A stretch of DNA of 64,000 nucleotides from Gracilaria domingensis (Eukaryota > Rhodophyta > Florideophyceae > Gracilariales > Gracilariaceae): contig VCMS01000357.1 of the NCBI GenBank assembly GCA_022539475.1, positions 1-64,000 of the forward strand, given 5' to 3'. The notes below the pieces were generated by a model. The model searched no databases. It was not told the origin of the DNA and saw only the letters and a list, made by a program, of their open reading frames with translations. Below are positions 39,787 to 48,803 of this stretch, piece after piece. Both the position numbers and the translations under genes were made by a program. The first letter of the stretch is position 1; every line of letters begins with the position of its first letter.

Positions 39787-41821
39787 CCCCTCCCACCGCG
39801 CCCGCGCCCGCGACGCCGACGCGCGCATGCTGCTCGCGCACCACGCGCGCGCCACCTCGCCGCTGCGCTACACCGCCGTCGACCCCGTGCGCATCGAGGG
39901 CTGGCTCGCCAAGGAGGGCCGCTCGCTCCGCACGCGCCGCACGCGCTACTTCACGCTCAACGGCGCCGTGCTCGCGTCGCACCGCAGCAAGAGCGGCGCG
40001 CCCAGCTGGCATGTGTCCGTGGCCGACGCGCTGGTGCAGCGCGGCGCGCTGCCGCGCGAGGTGCGCCTCGCGCTGCCGGGGCGCTCGCTGTCGTTCGTCG
40101 CGCCCACGCAGCGCGCCTTCGACATGTGGATCGTCGCGCTGCGCCGCGCCGCCGCCGCCAGCACGCGCGTCGACGAGTACTACTCCATCGGCCGCCTGCT
40201 GGGCGAGGGCATGAACGGCCAGGTGCGCCTGGCGCACGACAAGATGACCGACGAGCCCGTCGCCATCAAGATGGTGCCGCGGCTGGGCCGCCAGAACGAG
40301 ACGCACTTCCTGGCGCGCGAGGTGCAGATCATCCTGTCCGTGTCGCACCCCAACATTGTGCGCACCATCGACGTGTTTGTGCGCTCGCGCCGCATCCACT
40401 TTGTCATGGAGTACCTGCGCGGCGGCGAGCTGTTCGACTTCATCTCGCGCAACACCCACTTCACCGAGACGCACGCCGCCGCCGTCATGGCCGACCTGCT
40501 GCGCGCGCTGCACTACCTGCACGCGCGCAACATTGTGCACCGCGACGTCAAGCTGGAGAACCTGCTGTGCGCCAACACCACGTGGCCGCTCAACGTCAAG
40601 CTCGCCGACTTTGGCTTTGCCAACTACCTGCACAGCGACAACCGGCCCTCGCTCAACAGCTTTGTGGGCACGCCGTACTACATTGCGCCCGAGATGCTGC
40701 GCGGCGACCCGCACGGCTGCGCGGTGGACGTGTGGGCCAGCGGCGTCGTCATGTACATCCTGCTCAGCGGCAAGTTCCCGTTTGGCGGAAACAACGAGTC
40801 CGAGTACTACCAGCGCGTGCTGGCCAAGAACGCCTACTTCCCGGCCGAGGAGTGGGCCAACGTCTCCGAGCACGCCAAGAGCCTCGTCGCCGGCATGCTG
40901 TGCAAGGACCCGCGCAAGCGCCTCACCGTGGAGCAGTGCCTGCGCCACCCGTGGCTCGCGCGCGCCCACCCGCCCGCGCCCGCCGCCCCCGAGCGCGCGC
41001 CCGAGCAGCTCGTCGCCGCCGAGCCCATCCTGCACACCGCCACCGCGCTGCGCCACAACCGCACCAAGCGCGGCAAGTGGCGCTACCTGGCCATGCTCAA
41101 CCGCTCGCTGTCCGCCGCGCCGGAGGCCGTCATGCCCGACCAGCTGCGCCTGGACCACGCGCGCGCCAAGCACACGCTGTCCGAGTCGGCCACCGCGCCG
41201 CCCGTGCGCTCGCCGCCGAGCGACGCCGCCAGCAACTCCGTCGCCGCCACCGACTCCGAGCTCGTCAGCCGGCGCCCCAGCCTCATTCGCCGCATCCTGT
41301 CGTCGCAAAAGCTGTCGCTGGATCGCTACGAGCGCCAGTTTGAGCCCGCCACGGCGCACGCGCCCGACGACAAGCTGGACGACGCGTCGGCTAATGCGCG
41401 CAAGACGCTGTCGCTGTTTTCGAAGGACGGCCCGTTGCGGCGCTCGTTCCATCGCGTGGGCGACCGCTGCGCCGACGACGGCATCAACTTTGTCAACTCG
41501 CAGTCGCAACGACTGCCGCCGAAGATTGCGCGCGAGAGGCTGCGGCAGCAAAAGCTGGCGGACGCGGCCGCGAAACGCGCTTCTAGGGGCACGGGCTTTT
41601 TTACAAGTTGTAAAGTGACGGGCAGGGAGTTTGCATCGCACCAGAACCAGGGCTACCACTCGTCGCCCAGGCTGGCCGCGCATTTGCTGGAGCCGTTGCA
41701 GACGTTTGTGATGCCGTGCTCGGCTTCGGAGGGCGCGGCCAGTGGGGGGGCGCGCAGTGAGCGCATGGTGATCGTGGATGAACATGGCGACGAGGTGGGG
41801 GGGTTTGGCGATGTGCCATGA
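39746..41821 (+). CDS. PH-domain CAMK-type Ser/Thr protein kinase (691 aa)
   Basis: A predicted lipid- or membrane-recruited protein kinase. The N-terminus is polyproline (residues 5-15). A PH domain spans about 46-137 (EGWLAKEGRSLRTRRTRYFT, ending FDMWIVAL with the conserved Trp128). The kinase domain spans about 146-404: Gly loop GEGMNGQV, Lys175 in VAIK, HRDVKLENLL with catalytic Asp267, DFGFAN with Asp288, GTPYYIAPEM, and the subdomain XI region RLTVEQCLRHPWL. The loop and APE style are CAMK/AMPK-like. The C-terminal 290 residues are Ser/Arg/Ala-rich without a named domain. No introns are seen. Animal PKD also combines PH and CAMK domains but has C1 domains, which I do not see, so orthology is not implied. 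It follows the CLASP-like gene by 350 bp on the same strand. Confidence 0.9.
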
Positions 41822-42266
41822 GCGTTTTGCGGAGCTCTGACTCGAGCGCCATCTCGATGCCGCTTGGGTTGTAACTTAGTTAATACGAAGGTAGATTATG
41901 TTGTTTTGTTGTGGCGTCTCGAGACGCGCGTGGGCTGTATGTGCGGCGGCGACGCTGGGGCGCTCGGGCGCTCACTTGGCATAAAACGTTTTTACACAAC
42001 AGCTTAAGCACATAACGCTGACGTAGAGGACGGCGGCCGCACAGTGGCGTGTCTGTGCCATTGGTACATCATCATCAGTGCGCACCAGCTCCGGAGCTGG
42101 TGAACACCAAACTTTGTGACACGGAACATGGTTTTGATTTTGATGTGGCGCGTGTGTGTCACTAACGATACTACTGAATCAGTACTGATATGTGTGTCAT
42201 TTGATCAGTTGAGTGCTATGTTTACCCGTAGGGTGTAAATGCGTATCGACAGCCCAACTTCTAAAT
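41822..42266. other. Intergenic region between convergent genes
   Basis: The 3' flanks of the kinase and Hint genes meet here. A perfect 20-bp palindrome, CACCAGCTCCGGAGCTGGTG, lies at 42083-42102 and could act as an RNA stem near one of the 3' ends. I saw nothing else of note. Confidence 0.6.
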
Positions 42267-43070
42267 TTACCAGTAGCCAGCAACGCTCTCACCTCGCAAA
42301 ACCTCAGCCCCCATCCAATGGGATCCGACGTTATCCAAACTGCCGCCCGTCAGGTCCAACCCAAGCAGCAGAAAAGCCGCTCTCAAAGGCGCCAGCAACG
42401 ACTGAGCCGTCACCGGTCTCACGCTCATCGTGTAACAGCTCACTCTAAACCCGTCCACTACCAGTTCGCCGCTGTTCGTCTGCGGATTGTACAACCCCTT
42501 TCGCCACACGTCCTCCACGCGTTTCACTTGCACCAACGATCCGTTGCCCAATTCAATGTAGTCGTCCACCCTCACTGCCCCGGCTGCCACCAGCTTGTTT
42601 TCGCCGTATACGTAGTGTCCGTGAGACGCTGTCATGCACATATCGTCGCCTGTGCACAATCGTCTAAACTGGAAGACGCCGTGCTTGAGCCGATGAGTGA
42701 ACGCAAACACCGTGGAGAATTCGCCGTTGCTTTGCTTGACAAGCTGCCCCTTCTCAAGCTCACGCAGCTTAATCGTGCCGTGCTCCTGTACTTCTACTTC
42801 GCTGTCGGCTGGGAAACACTGCTCAGCCCATTTGATCAGCTCTTGAAACCCTTCATCTCCGTTCTTGTGGCCGTCCTCATAGTACGGGGATGGGGAAGGG
42901 GTGATATACTCTTTATCCTCACAAGGCATAATTTCTCGCATTGAAGTTCCGTTGGACGAGGTCCCCTCTTCCGGTGGCATACAGCCCATTGATGCCTGCC
43001 TGCTCGGTGGGGCTGCCCATGCAGTGAGCGGCAACACCATCAAAATGGCCAGAAAGGTAAAGAAACGCAT
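42267..43070 (-). CDS. Secreted Hedgehog-type Hint (Hog-like) protein (267 aa)
   Basis: A predicted self-processing secreted protein. The start is ATG 43070; the open frame extends 19 codons upstream but without ATG. Residues 1-20 (MRFFTFLAILMVLPLTAWAA) are a signal peptide. A short N-terminal part of about 64 residues with two Cys follows. The Hint domain begins at Cys85 (QCFPADSEVEV) and shows the ELEKGQLV strand, TASHGHYVY (block B Thr147 and His150), and ends VVDGFRVSCYTM, which resembles the ending of Hedgehog Hog domains rather than the HN ending of inteins. A hydrophobic C-terminal stretch (LLAPLRAAFLLLGLDLTGG) follows, perhaps a sterol-recognition-like or membrane segment. In Hedgehog proteins the Cys and His drive N-S acyl shift and cleavage; activity here is inferred. 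Confidence 0.85.
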   Translation of the reverse strand: MRFFTFLAILMVLPLTAWAAPPSRQASMGCMPPEEGTSSNGTSMREIMPCEDKEYITPSPSPYYEDGHKNGDEGFQELIKWAEQCFPADSEVEVQEHGTIKLRELEKGQLVKQSNGEFSTVFAFTHRLKHGVFQFRRLCTGDDMCMTASHGHYVYGENKLVAAGAVRVDDYIELGNGSLVQVKRVEDVWRKGLYNPQTNSGELVVDGFRVSCYTMSVRPVTAQSLLAPLRAAFLLLGLDLTGGSLDNVGSHWMGAEVLRGESVAGYW

Positions 43071-43174
43071 ACTGATATTGATAAGAATGTCGGATACGTG
43101 GTTTGGTCTGAGAAAAGTAGTTGACAACGTTGTTGCTTGGAGCAGCAGAAAACGAGAAAGAGAGCGCTCATCGC

Positions 43175-43184
43175 TCTATTTATA
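43175..43184 (-). promoter_or_regulatory. TATA box of the Hint gene
   Basis: TATAAATAGA on the minus strand, about 105 bp upstream of the Hint ATG, at a distance that fits a short 5' leader. Confidence 0.55.
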
Positions 43185-44501
43185 CCCTTTCGGAACTGCT
43201 CTGCTTCCTTCACGCTCGCGTAGTCGCTTTGTGTTATCCTTGTCGATACACTTGAATTCTTGAATGGGTACACCGAGCGCGGGGATGAACGACGTCAGAC
43301 GTTGAATCCGTAAAATTCAACAAGCCCCTGATAGCTACGAACAACACAGAAAGAAAACTGTGCATGAAAGGCCGAGGCAACTGTCTTCTAGTATTGGGCT
43401 GGAGCATGGTAGTAACGACTGACCTGCAAACAGGTGGTTGAGAGGGAAGGTCAATCTGAAGTTGGTCGTGGTTCACTCAGATCTTGAATGGACGATGTCC
43501 ATCGATCGCATGATACCGGCAGAGCTGTAACGAAGGTAACGACTGTGTGTACCACAGGGCTACCCAGGGGTCACCTAATTGGGAAGTGCATTGTCAGCCT
43601 GAGCTACTCACAAGTCACACCAGTTGGTTTCTTTCAAAAAAGCATATTTTACCACGCACATCGACAGCAATGAACACCCCGGAATGGGATAATTGAATTC
43701 TCAGGGTAGAGCTGAAACGAAGGCGGCGAGTCAAACGAACAGAAGAGATGCAAGGGATGTCATGAGGAGAGGAAATGGCGGGCTGATGAGAGTGGGGTGG
43801 GCTCTCTGCCAACGAAGAGCCGAATTGGGGATGATCGGTGAGAAGCCAAGAGTTGGTGCTCCATTGCAGGAAGTATCAACAGTTTGCTTCGGGTCCTGAT
43901 TTCGCAGAGCCCCCTTTTCAAAATTTATGGCTTCCAGGTTTTCCTGACGACGTACCTTCCAGACCAGGGCAATTTGGAACACGGGCTAATGTGGAACAAC
44001 AAAAGCCAGAGGGCCTCGATGTGCCATTCATAAACTATGGTAGCCTCAACAGCTTGGACTACGCATACAAAGCGGGATCTCGCACTGCACAACCAATTGT
44101 TCATAGCTTTAGAAAAAACTGAGCTTCACCTCTTAAGTAAAAGCTGTATTCTTTATCTATACACAGCTTGAATACTTTTATCTTCGTCACAGAGTGCACA
44201 AAGACCAATTCAAACGAAAAGCGCGCGCAAAGGATGCGGAACGCTTGTGTAAAGCGAGCGAACACCAGAGTAATCATGTCTTTGCCCCTGATGTCTTCAT
44301 GGGTCAACAATTGCTCCAATGGTGACCCCTTCAATGCGACGCCAAAGCTTGAAGCATAAGCGTCGACAAGCTTCAAATGAAGCAATCAGGGGTCAAAGAG
44401 ACAAGGCTATTATCCTCATCAAAGAAAAGCGACCCATTAGAACCATTTCAAGACTCTCTAACTTGTCTATTGAAACCGTCTGAAGAATCAAGCAGAAACT
44501 A
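43185..44501. other. Intergenic region, no recognised gene
   Basis: About 1.3 kb between the Hint promoter and the transposase. A 94-codon frame at 43838-44122 (PPFQNLWLPGFPDDVPSRPG) is the longest and is not recognised. AAGCTTGAAGC and its inverted partners recur at 44345-44380, possibly terminal repeats of the following transposon, but I could not fix its ends. Confidence 0.4.
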
Positions 44502-46634
44502 ATGGCTTCCAAAAAGGAAAATACCGAGTATGACGATTCTCTACACGACCCTAAAGTAGGTCGAAAAACAATCTTGACGTATGCAGAAGAACGTCTCATC
44601 GTAGAGCGTTTCAAAGAAATCGCTGACCACGGTTTCGCATGCGGCAAAGAGACGCTTCGTGCGATTGCTGCGGAAATTGCGCAGGATGGAAGAAAAACTT
44701 TTCCAAATATAACTCCATCGGACGATTGGGTGACAGCGTTTCGAGCCAGGCACCGTGATGTGACATTTAGGAAGATGGAGAGTCGCGAAGGAGCCAAGAT
44801 AGCTGCCCAGAACCCTGAACATGTTAGGACCTTCGTCAAGGCCTTACAACTCTGTGAAAAGAATAATCCGGGAATCGTAAGTGACGCTGATACAGTGTGG
44901 AATATGGACGAAACCCAGGTAACTATAAACACCGCAGAAACACAGAAGGGATTTGTCAGCGCTTCTACTCACCACGGTGGCATCAAAATGAAATGCGATA
45001 ACCAAGACAAACATCTAACTGCTGTTGTCATCGCATCTGCTTCTGGACGGAAGCTTCCTCCTTTTTTTATCTTCCAAGGTGTTAGCGAAATGAATAGATG
45101 GTTCGATCCATTGTCCCCAGAAATTTTCAAAGATGAGTGCGGCGTGCCGCACTGGCTGGCGGTAGAAAAGTGGTTTCCCGAAGGAAGCTTTTTCATAGGA
45201 AACGAGAAAGGATCCATGACCATGGACATAATTCCTTTCGTGATCGACCATATTGTAAGGCATGCTGGAGACATTGTTTCAAAGAAGAAGAACGTTCTCC
45301 TTCTGGATGGACACAAATCCCGTAATGGATACATTTGGCTCAAAAAGGCGAAGGCCGCCAACATAGAAGTAATAATCAGTCCTGCGAACACGTCTCATTT
45401 TCTCCAAGCTTGTGACCAATCCATTAACAAGCGCTTTAAAGAGACCGTGCGCAATACCTACGATTTCTTGAACAGGAAAGCTTTTGTGGATTTTGGTGAG
45501 TTTGGTATTAAATTTAAACTCGCTACTGCCGGATACAGGGCACTTACCGAATCGGTTGTGAAAGAGGCGTTTGAAAAGGTGGGCTTATGGCCTATGGATT
45601 TTCGATTTCTGATCTGGGCCGAGGAAAAGTGGGGAACGAAAACAGTGCTGGGTTCTGGACCAGTGCGACACTCGCCGCGTATAGCCGATACGGAAAAGTG
45701 GAACGATGTGATGGATATTGTTAACAAGCGAATGGGAGTATATTACAAAATGGTATCTGTAAGAGAGATTATGCAGGGAGACCAAGCCCGTGTAGCCGAT
45801 GTTTTGTTACGCCACACTCCCACGAAGAAAAGCATTTGGAAGAACCCAGTGGACACAGTAGACCGAACCACCATTCAGCGCGGAGCACCGGCAGTGTATG
45901 CCACACATGGTGACATAATCAAATTCCGCGAAGAGCAAGAAAAGAAAGCCAGAGAAGAGGATCTCGCAAAAGCAAAGCGAAAGCTTGAGGCAGCTGAAAA
46001 GCGACAGCGCGAAGCGGAGGAGAAAGAAGCACTTGCTCTCGAACGCCAGAAAGAGGCTATAGCTCTCGAACGTCAGCAGAAAGCAGAAGAAAAGGCGAAA
46101 CGTCGGGCGGAAGCTGCGTTTGTTCGAGAACGCCAACGTCTTGAAAGAGAGAAGCGCAAAGCTGTTCTGGCTGTAGAACGTCAGCGCAAGAAAGAAGCTC
46201 GAGAACAAAAGGCACTCGAGCAAAATCGCAAGAAGCAAAAGACGAATTCGTCACATGCCTCTAAGGGTGTTGCGGTGCATGTGCCCTCTGGGGCTTTTCT
46301 CGATAAGTCGGACGTTCAGGGCAGCGTCCATTCTCTGAAACAGAGCCTGACCGAAGGCGGTGCGCATTGTCGAGAGCAAAAAGCAGCGAGATCCGATGGC
46401 TGCAACGTTGAGGAAAGGGTGGTCGCGTGCAGTCTCCTTGACCTTCAAAACATGCCAAAGAGCGTTTTGCGCGGACATTACGTTGGCCTTACTGAGTCTG
46501 CCGGTGATCAAAGCGTTTTGGATGACCCGAACGCCGCCGTCTGGGATATTGTTCCCAAAGGGACGGAAGTTCCACATTGCCCTGGAGGACCCATGACGAG
46601 GGAGGAGAATGGCGGTGAAGAATTTGTTTTGTAG
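44502..46634 (+). CDS. pogo/Tigger-like DDE transposase (710 aa), intact
   Basis: A cut-and-paste transposase of the Tc1/mariner superfamily, pogo branch (DDE_1). ATG at 44502. Residues about 25-110 form a CENP-B/Tc5-like DNA-binding region (ETLRAIAAEIAQ, WVTAFRARHRDVTFR). The catalytic core has Asp136 (WNMDETQV), Asp269 (LLLDGHKSR) and Asp305 (FLQACDQSINKRF), with 35 residues between the last two (DD35D). Residues about 470-590 form a very long charged helix of Lys/Glu/Arg/Ala (EEKEALALERQKEAIALERQ), followed by a disordered tail. The whole frame is open. Terminal repeats were not identified, so whether it sits in a complete element is unsettled. Confidence 0.88.
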   Translation: MASKKENTEYDDSLHDPKVGRKTILTYAEERLIVERFKEIADHGFACGKETLRAIAAEIAQDGRKTFPNITPSDDWVTAFRARHRDVTFRKMESREGAKIAAQNPEHVRTFVKALQLCEKNNPGIVSDADTVWNMDETQVTINTAETQKGFVSASTHHGGIKMKCDNQDKHLTAVVIASASGRKLPPFFIFQGVSEMNRWFDPLSPEIFKDECGVPHWLAVEKWFPEGSFFIGNEKGSMTMDIIPFVIDHIVRHAGDIVSKKKNVLLLDGHKSRNGYIWLKKAKAANIEVIISPANTSHFLQACDQSINKRFKETVRNTYDFLNRKAFVDFGEFGIKFKLATAGYRALTESVVKEAFEKVGLWPMDFRFLIWAEEKWGTKTVLGSGPVRHSPRIADTEKWNDVMDIVNKRMGVYYKMVSVREIMQGDQARVADVLLRHTPTKKSIWKNPVDTVDRTTIQRGAPAVYATHGDIIKFREEQEKKAREEDLAKAKRKLEAAEKRQREAEEKEALALERQKEAIALERQQKAEEKAKRRAEAAFVRERQRLEREKRKAVLAVERQRKKEAREQKALEQNRKKQKTNSSHASKGVAVHVPSGAFLDKSDVQGSVHSLKQSLTEGGAHCREQKAARSDGCNVEERVVACSLLDLQNMPKSVLRGHYVGLTESAGDQSVLDDPNAAVWDIVPKGTEVPHCPGGPMTREENGGEEFVL

Positions 46635-46790
46635 CGCGTTCGTCGTAGAGAGTTAGGTCGCGATACTCGGTGTACGTTCGCTACACACACAGAGCTTTCA
46701 TTGGATGAGATTGGTTTTTAAATTAAGGCCCGCATGAAGCGGCCGCCTGGGTTTCTTTAAAAGGTGTACCAAATTGCCCTGTTTGGGAAG

Positions 46791-46839
46791 GTACAAATCA
46801 AAGCCCAAAGCTTCTGAAGCTTTGGGCTTTGATTTGTAC
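46791..46839. repeat. Perfect 49-bp palindrome
   Basis: 24-base arms (GTACAAATCAAAGCCCAAAG plus CTTC) around a single T at 46815, with no mismatch. It lies about 160 bp after the transposase stop. It may be a foldback or MITE remnant, a transcription-end stem for the transposase gene, or a footprint of a palindromic element. Confidence 0.9.
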
Positions 46840-47300
46840 GTCTGGATTGCGGACGAAGCATGTTTCTAGAAGCCGTAAAGCGCAGTGTGGCTTAACGCTT
46901 GCTCTATACCATGACCGGCCTCAAACTCTCGGTGGATATGTCGTCACGCGCCACCTCGGCCTGAATTGCTGCGAAGCAGGTTCTTTTTTGTCGGAGTTAT
47001 CGTTTTGTTTTGATCGGCAGCCGCTGGCGTTGGGCTCCAAAGTTTGTTTCCGCCTTGACAAGCTTGAAGCTTCCAATTCAAAACTATTCCTGGCAGCGCA
47101 TGGTTCGATTTTCTTGAGAGTTCTTGAGGGGAAAGGCTGGGGTGAGGAGTAGAGCCTTCGCAATGTTTTGACTAAGTTCCATAGGGTTCGCTTCGGCAAC
47201 TCGGGATGTTTGGTCCATCGTCATGTCCATGAGCTCCTGAAGGCGCAGACGAGCAATTTCGCCAGGGGTATCCTGGACTGCTTGAAGCTCTCAAATGGAA
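46840..47300. other. No recognised gene
   Basis: Short open frames only (107 codons at 46829-47152, unrecognised). I see no repeat match elsewhere in the window. Confidence 0.4.
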
Positions 47301-47385
47301 AGAACTGCGGCAATATGTTGACGTACAGGATCTGGAGGAAGAACTGATGGACGAAGGTTCACTGGCGTTTGCACTATGATGCGTT

Positions 47386-47780
47386 TCAAATCAAACAATT
47401 TGAGGTCACATTCTTCGGGTACGGAAAGGTTTGCAAGAGTGGCATACGAAGGAGACTGAACGGCGTGATCACTGAGCGTTCGCTTACGGAGCGAACGAAG
47501 ATGTGTGTGGAGGGGGCGCGCGTTCCATGGATGCCACAAGAAATCTGTTCGGTACAGCGCATGCCACATGAGTTGCAGAGCCTTTTGGGGTGGGCCCGGG
47601 GTGCCACACCGACGTCTCGGTGGAGTGACAGTACACACAGCGAGTCGGGTGGACAGGGCGACGGTGGCGGTTGCCGTGGGCTGCGGGCGGTAGTGGTGGT
47701 TGACGGATACGAGAGCGGTAGGGGGCCGTGACCCGGGAGGTCGTTAAACTCGTCCGAGCGATCGGTCAGCTTGATGGTCG
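47386..47780 (-). pseudogene. GATA-type zinc finger, frameshifted
   Basis: On the minus strand one frame reads CVYCHSTETSVWHPGPTPK (Cys pair at 47628-47639) and the adjoining frame reads KRLCNSCGMRCTEQ (Cys pair at 47566-47577). This is the two halves of a GATA finger (CX2C, TxTxxWRxGP, LCNxCGxR). The spacing between Cys pairs is 50 nt, one base short of the 17 codons of a CX2CX17CX2C finger, so a one-base loss separates them. Upstream is a Pro/Arg-rich segment, and downstream the frame continues about 60 codons. It could be a decayed host transcription factor, part of a transposon, or a real gene with a sequencing error. Confidence 0.6.
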
Positions 47781-48222
47781 CTCTCATGGACCTGGGTGGT
47801 AAGTCGCTAAAATGCCCCCGTCTAGCTGCAAGTTCGCAGTAGGTCACGAGCAGGGCATCGGAGAAAGATCCTACCGCCGTTTCCCTGAATTTTTCTCTCT
47901 GCAGAAAGTGCTCCAATGGAGCCACTGGACGGGGTTTTTTTTCCAGGGTTTTCCCGGACGGACTACAATAGGGTTTGACGACGGTGAGAGGCTACAGACT
48001 GGTTCTTGCACCTGGTTTCGCTGATGATATGAGGATTGGGTGAAAAGAACGTCGCTCATGGTTTCTTGAGTGGCCAACGTGGTACATGCGGAGCGCCTTG
48101 TCGTGGTGGGCCCCTCTGCCGACGGTCTCTAAAGGATGAATAAAGAGATGAAGGGTTACAAGTTTTCACTGCGACTAGATAATGGGAGCATCTTGAAACC
48201 GTACAAACGCAATTTGGCCGAC

Positions 48223-48311
48223 GCGCAAAGTCAGGATTTGATCTCACAGCGTGACTTTGCGCTTGATTTTGCGCAGAACTCGGTCAGCGTGCTCGCCCCG
48301 CTGACCGAGTT
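48223..48311. repeat. Two adjacent perfect hairpins
   Basis: The first has arms GCGCAAAGTC (48223-48232) and GACTTTGCGC (48253-48262). The second has arms AACTCGGTCAGC (48277-48288) and GCTGACCGAGTT (48300-48311). They fall within a 113-codon open frame (48136-48477) that I do not recognise. They could be transposon-end remnants or RNA stems. Confidence 0.7.
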
Positions 48312-48803
48312 TTGCTCCGGTCGTAAAGACGCAATTTATGAGCATCTGCTCTTCCGAAGTGATTACGAGTCGGCTGCACTCAATGCACGCTTTCCTTCCG
48401 GCGCGTTCTCCTCGTTGCACATTATTCTCGCTACGCGTTGGGTTCAAGGTCGACGAAGCTCACCATCTCCATTCTGAACCAAGCGAAATACCTGTGTGAA
48501 TCGCAAGCACTCCTAAAGTCTAGCACACCAGCTACGATCAAAATGCGTTTTGAATAACGGACTGAAAAAACTCTTGAAATGACTGTCTATTTGCGTTGAA
48601 GGTTTACGTTTTTGTGGATTCAGAAAGGCTTATGCATCTCAAATACAGAAAAGCAAAAAATGCGATTTTGTGTGCAACACGGTGTTTGGTGTTTTCGGAT
48701 GCTTCCAGTGTGGCCAACACTATTTTAGTGACCACTGTTTTGACATCGCTCACATAAATTGCTGTAGGCCAGACTATAACTGAACCCACACTACTTCTAT
48801 GTA
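48312..48803. other. No recognised gene
   Basis: Sequence between the twin hairpins and the next transposon. I see only the tail of the 113-codon frame and AT-rich DNA. Confidence 0.4.

Noticed and set aside
40011..41618. Alternative plus-strand frames within the kinase (405 and 420 codons)
   Set aside because: Shadows of the GC-rich kinase frame; composition is Arg/Ala/Pro or Cys/Ser/Thr noise without motifs.
37436..41785. Very long minus-strand ORFs (488, 604 and 775 codons) opposite the CLASP-like and kinase genes
   Set aside because: Very high GC with almost no TAA/TAG/TGA on the reverse strand; the translations are Ala/Arg/Val-rich and repetitive, while the plus strand has clear domains.
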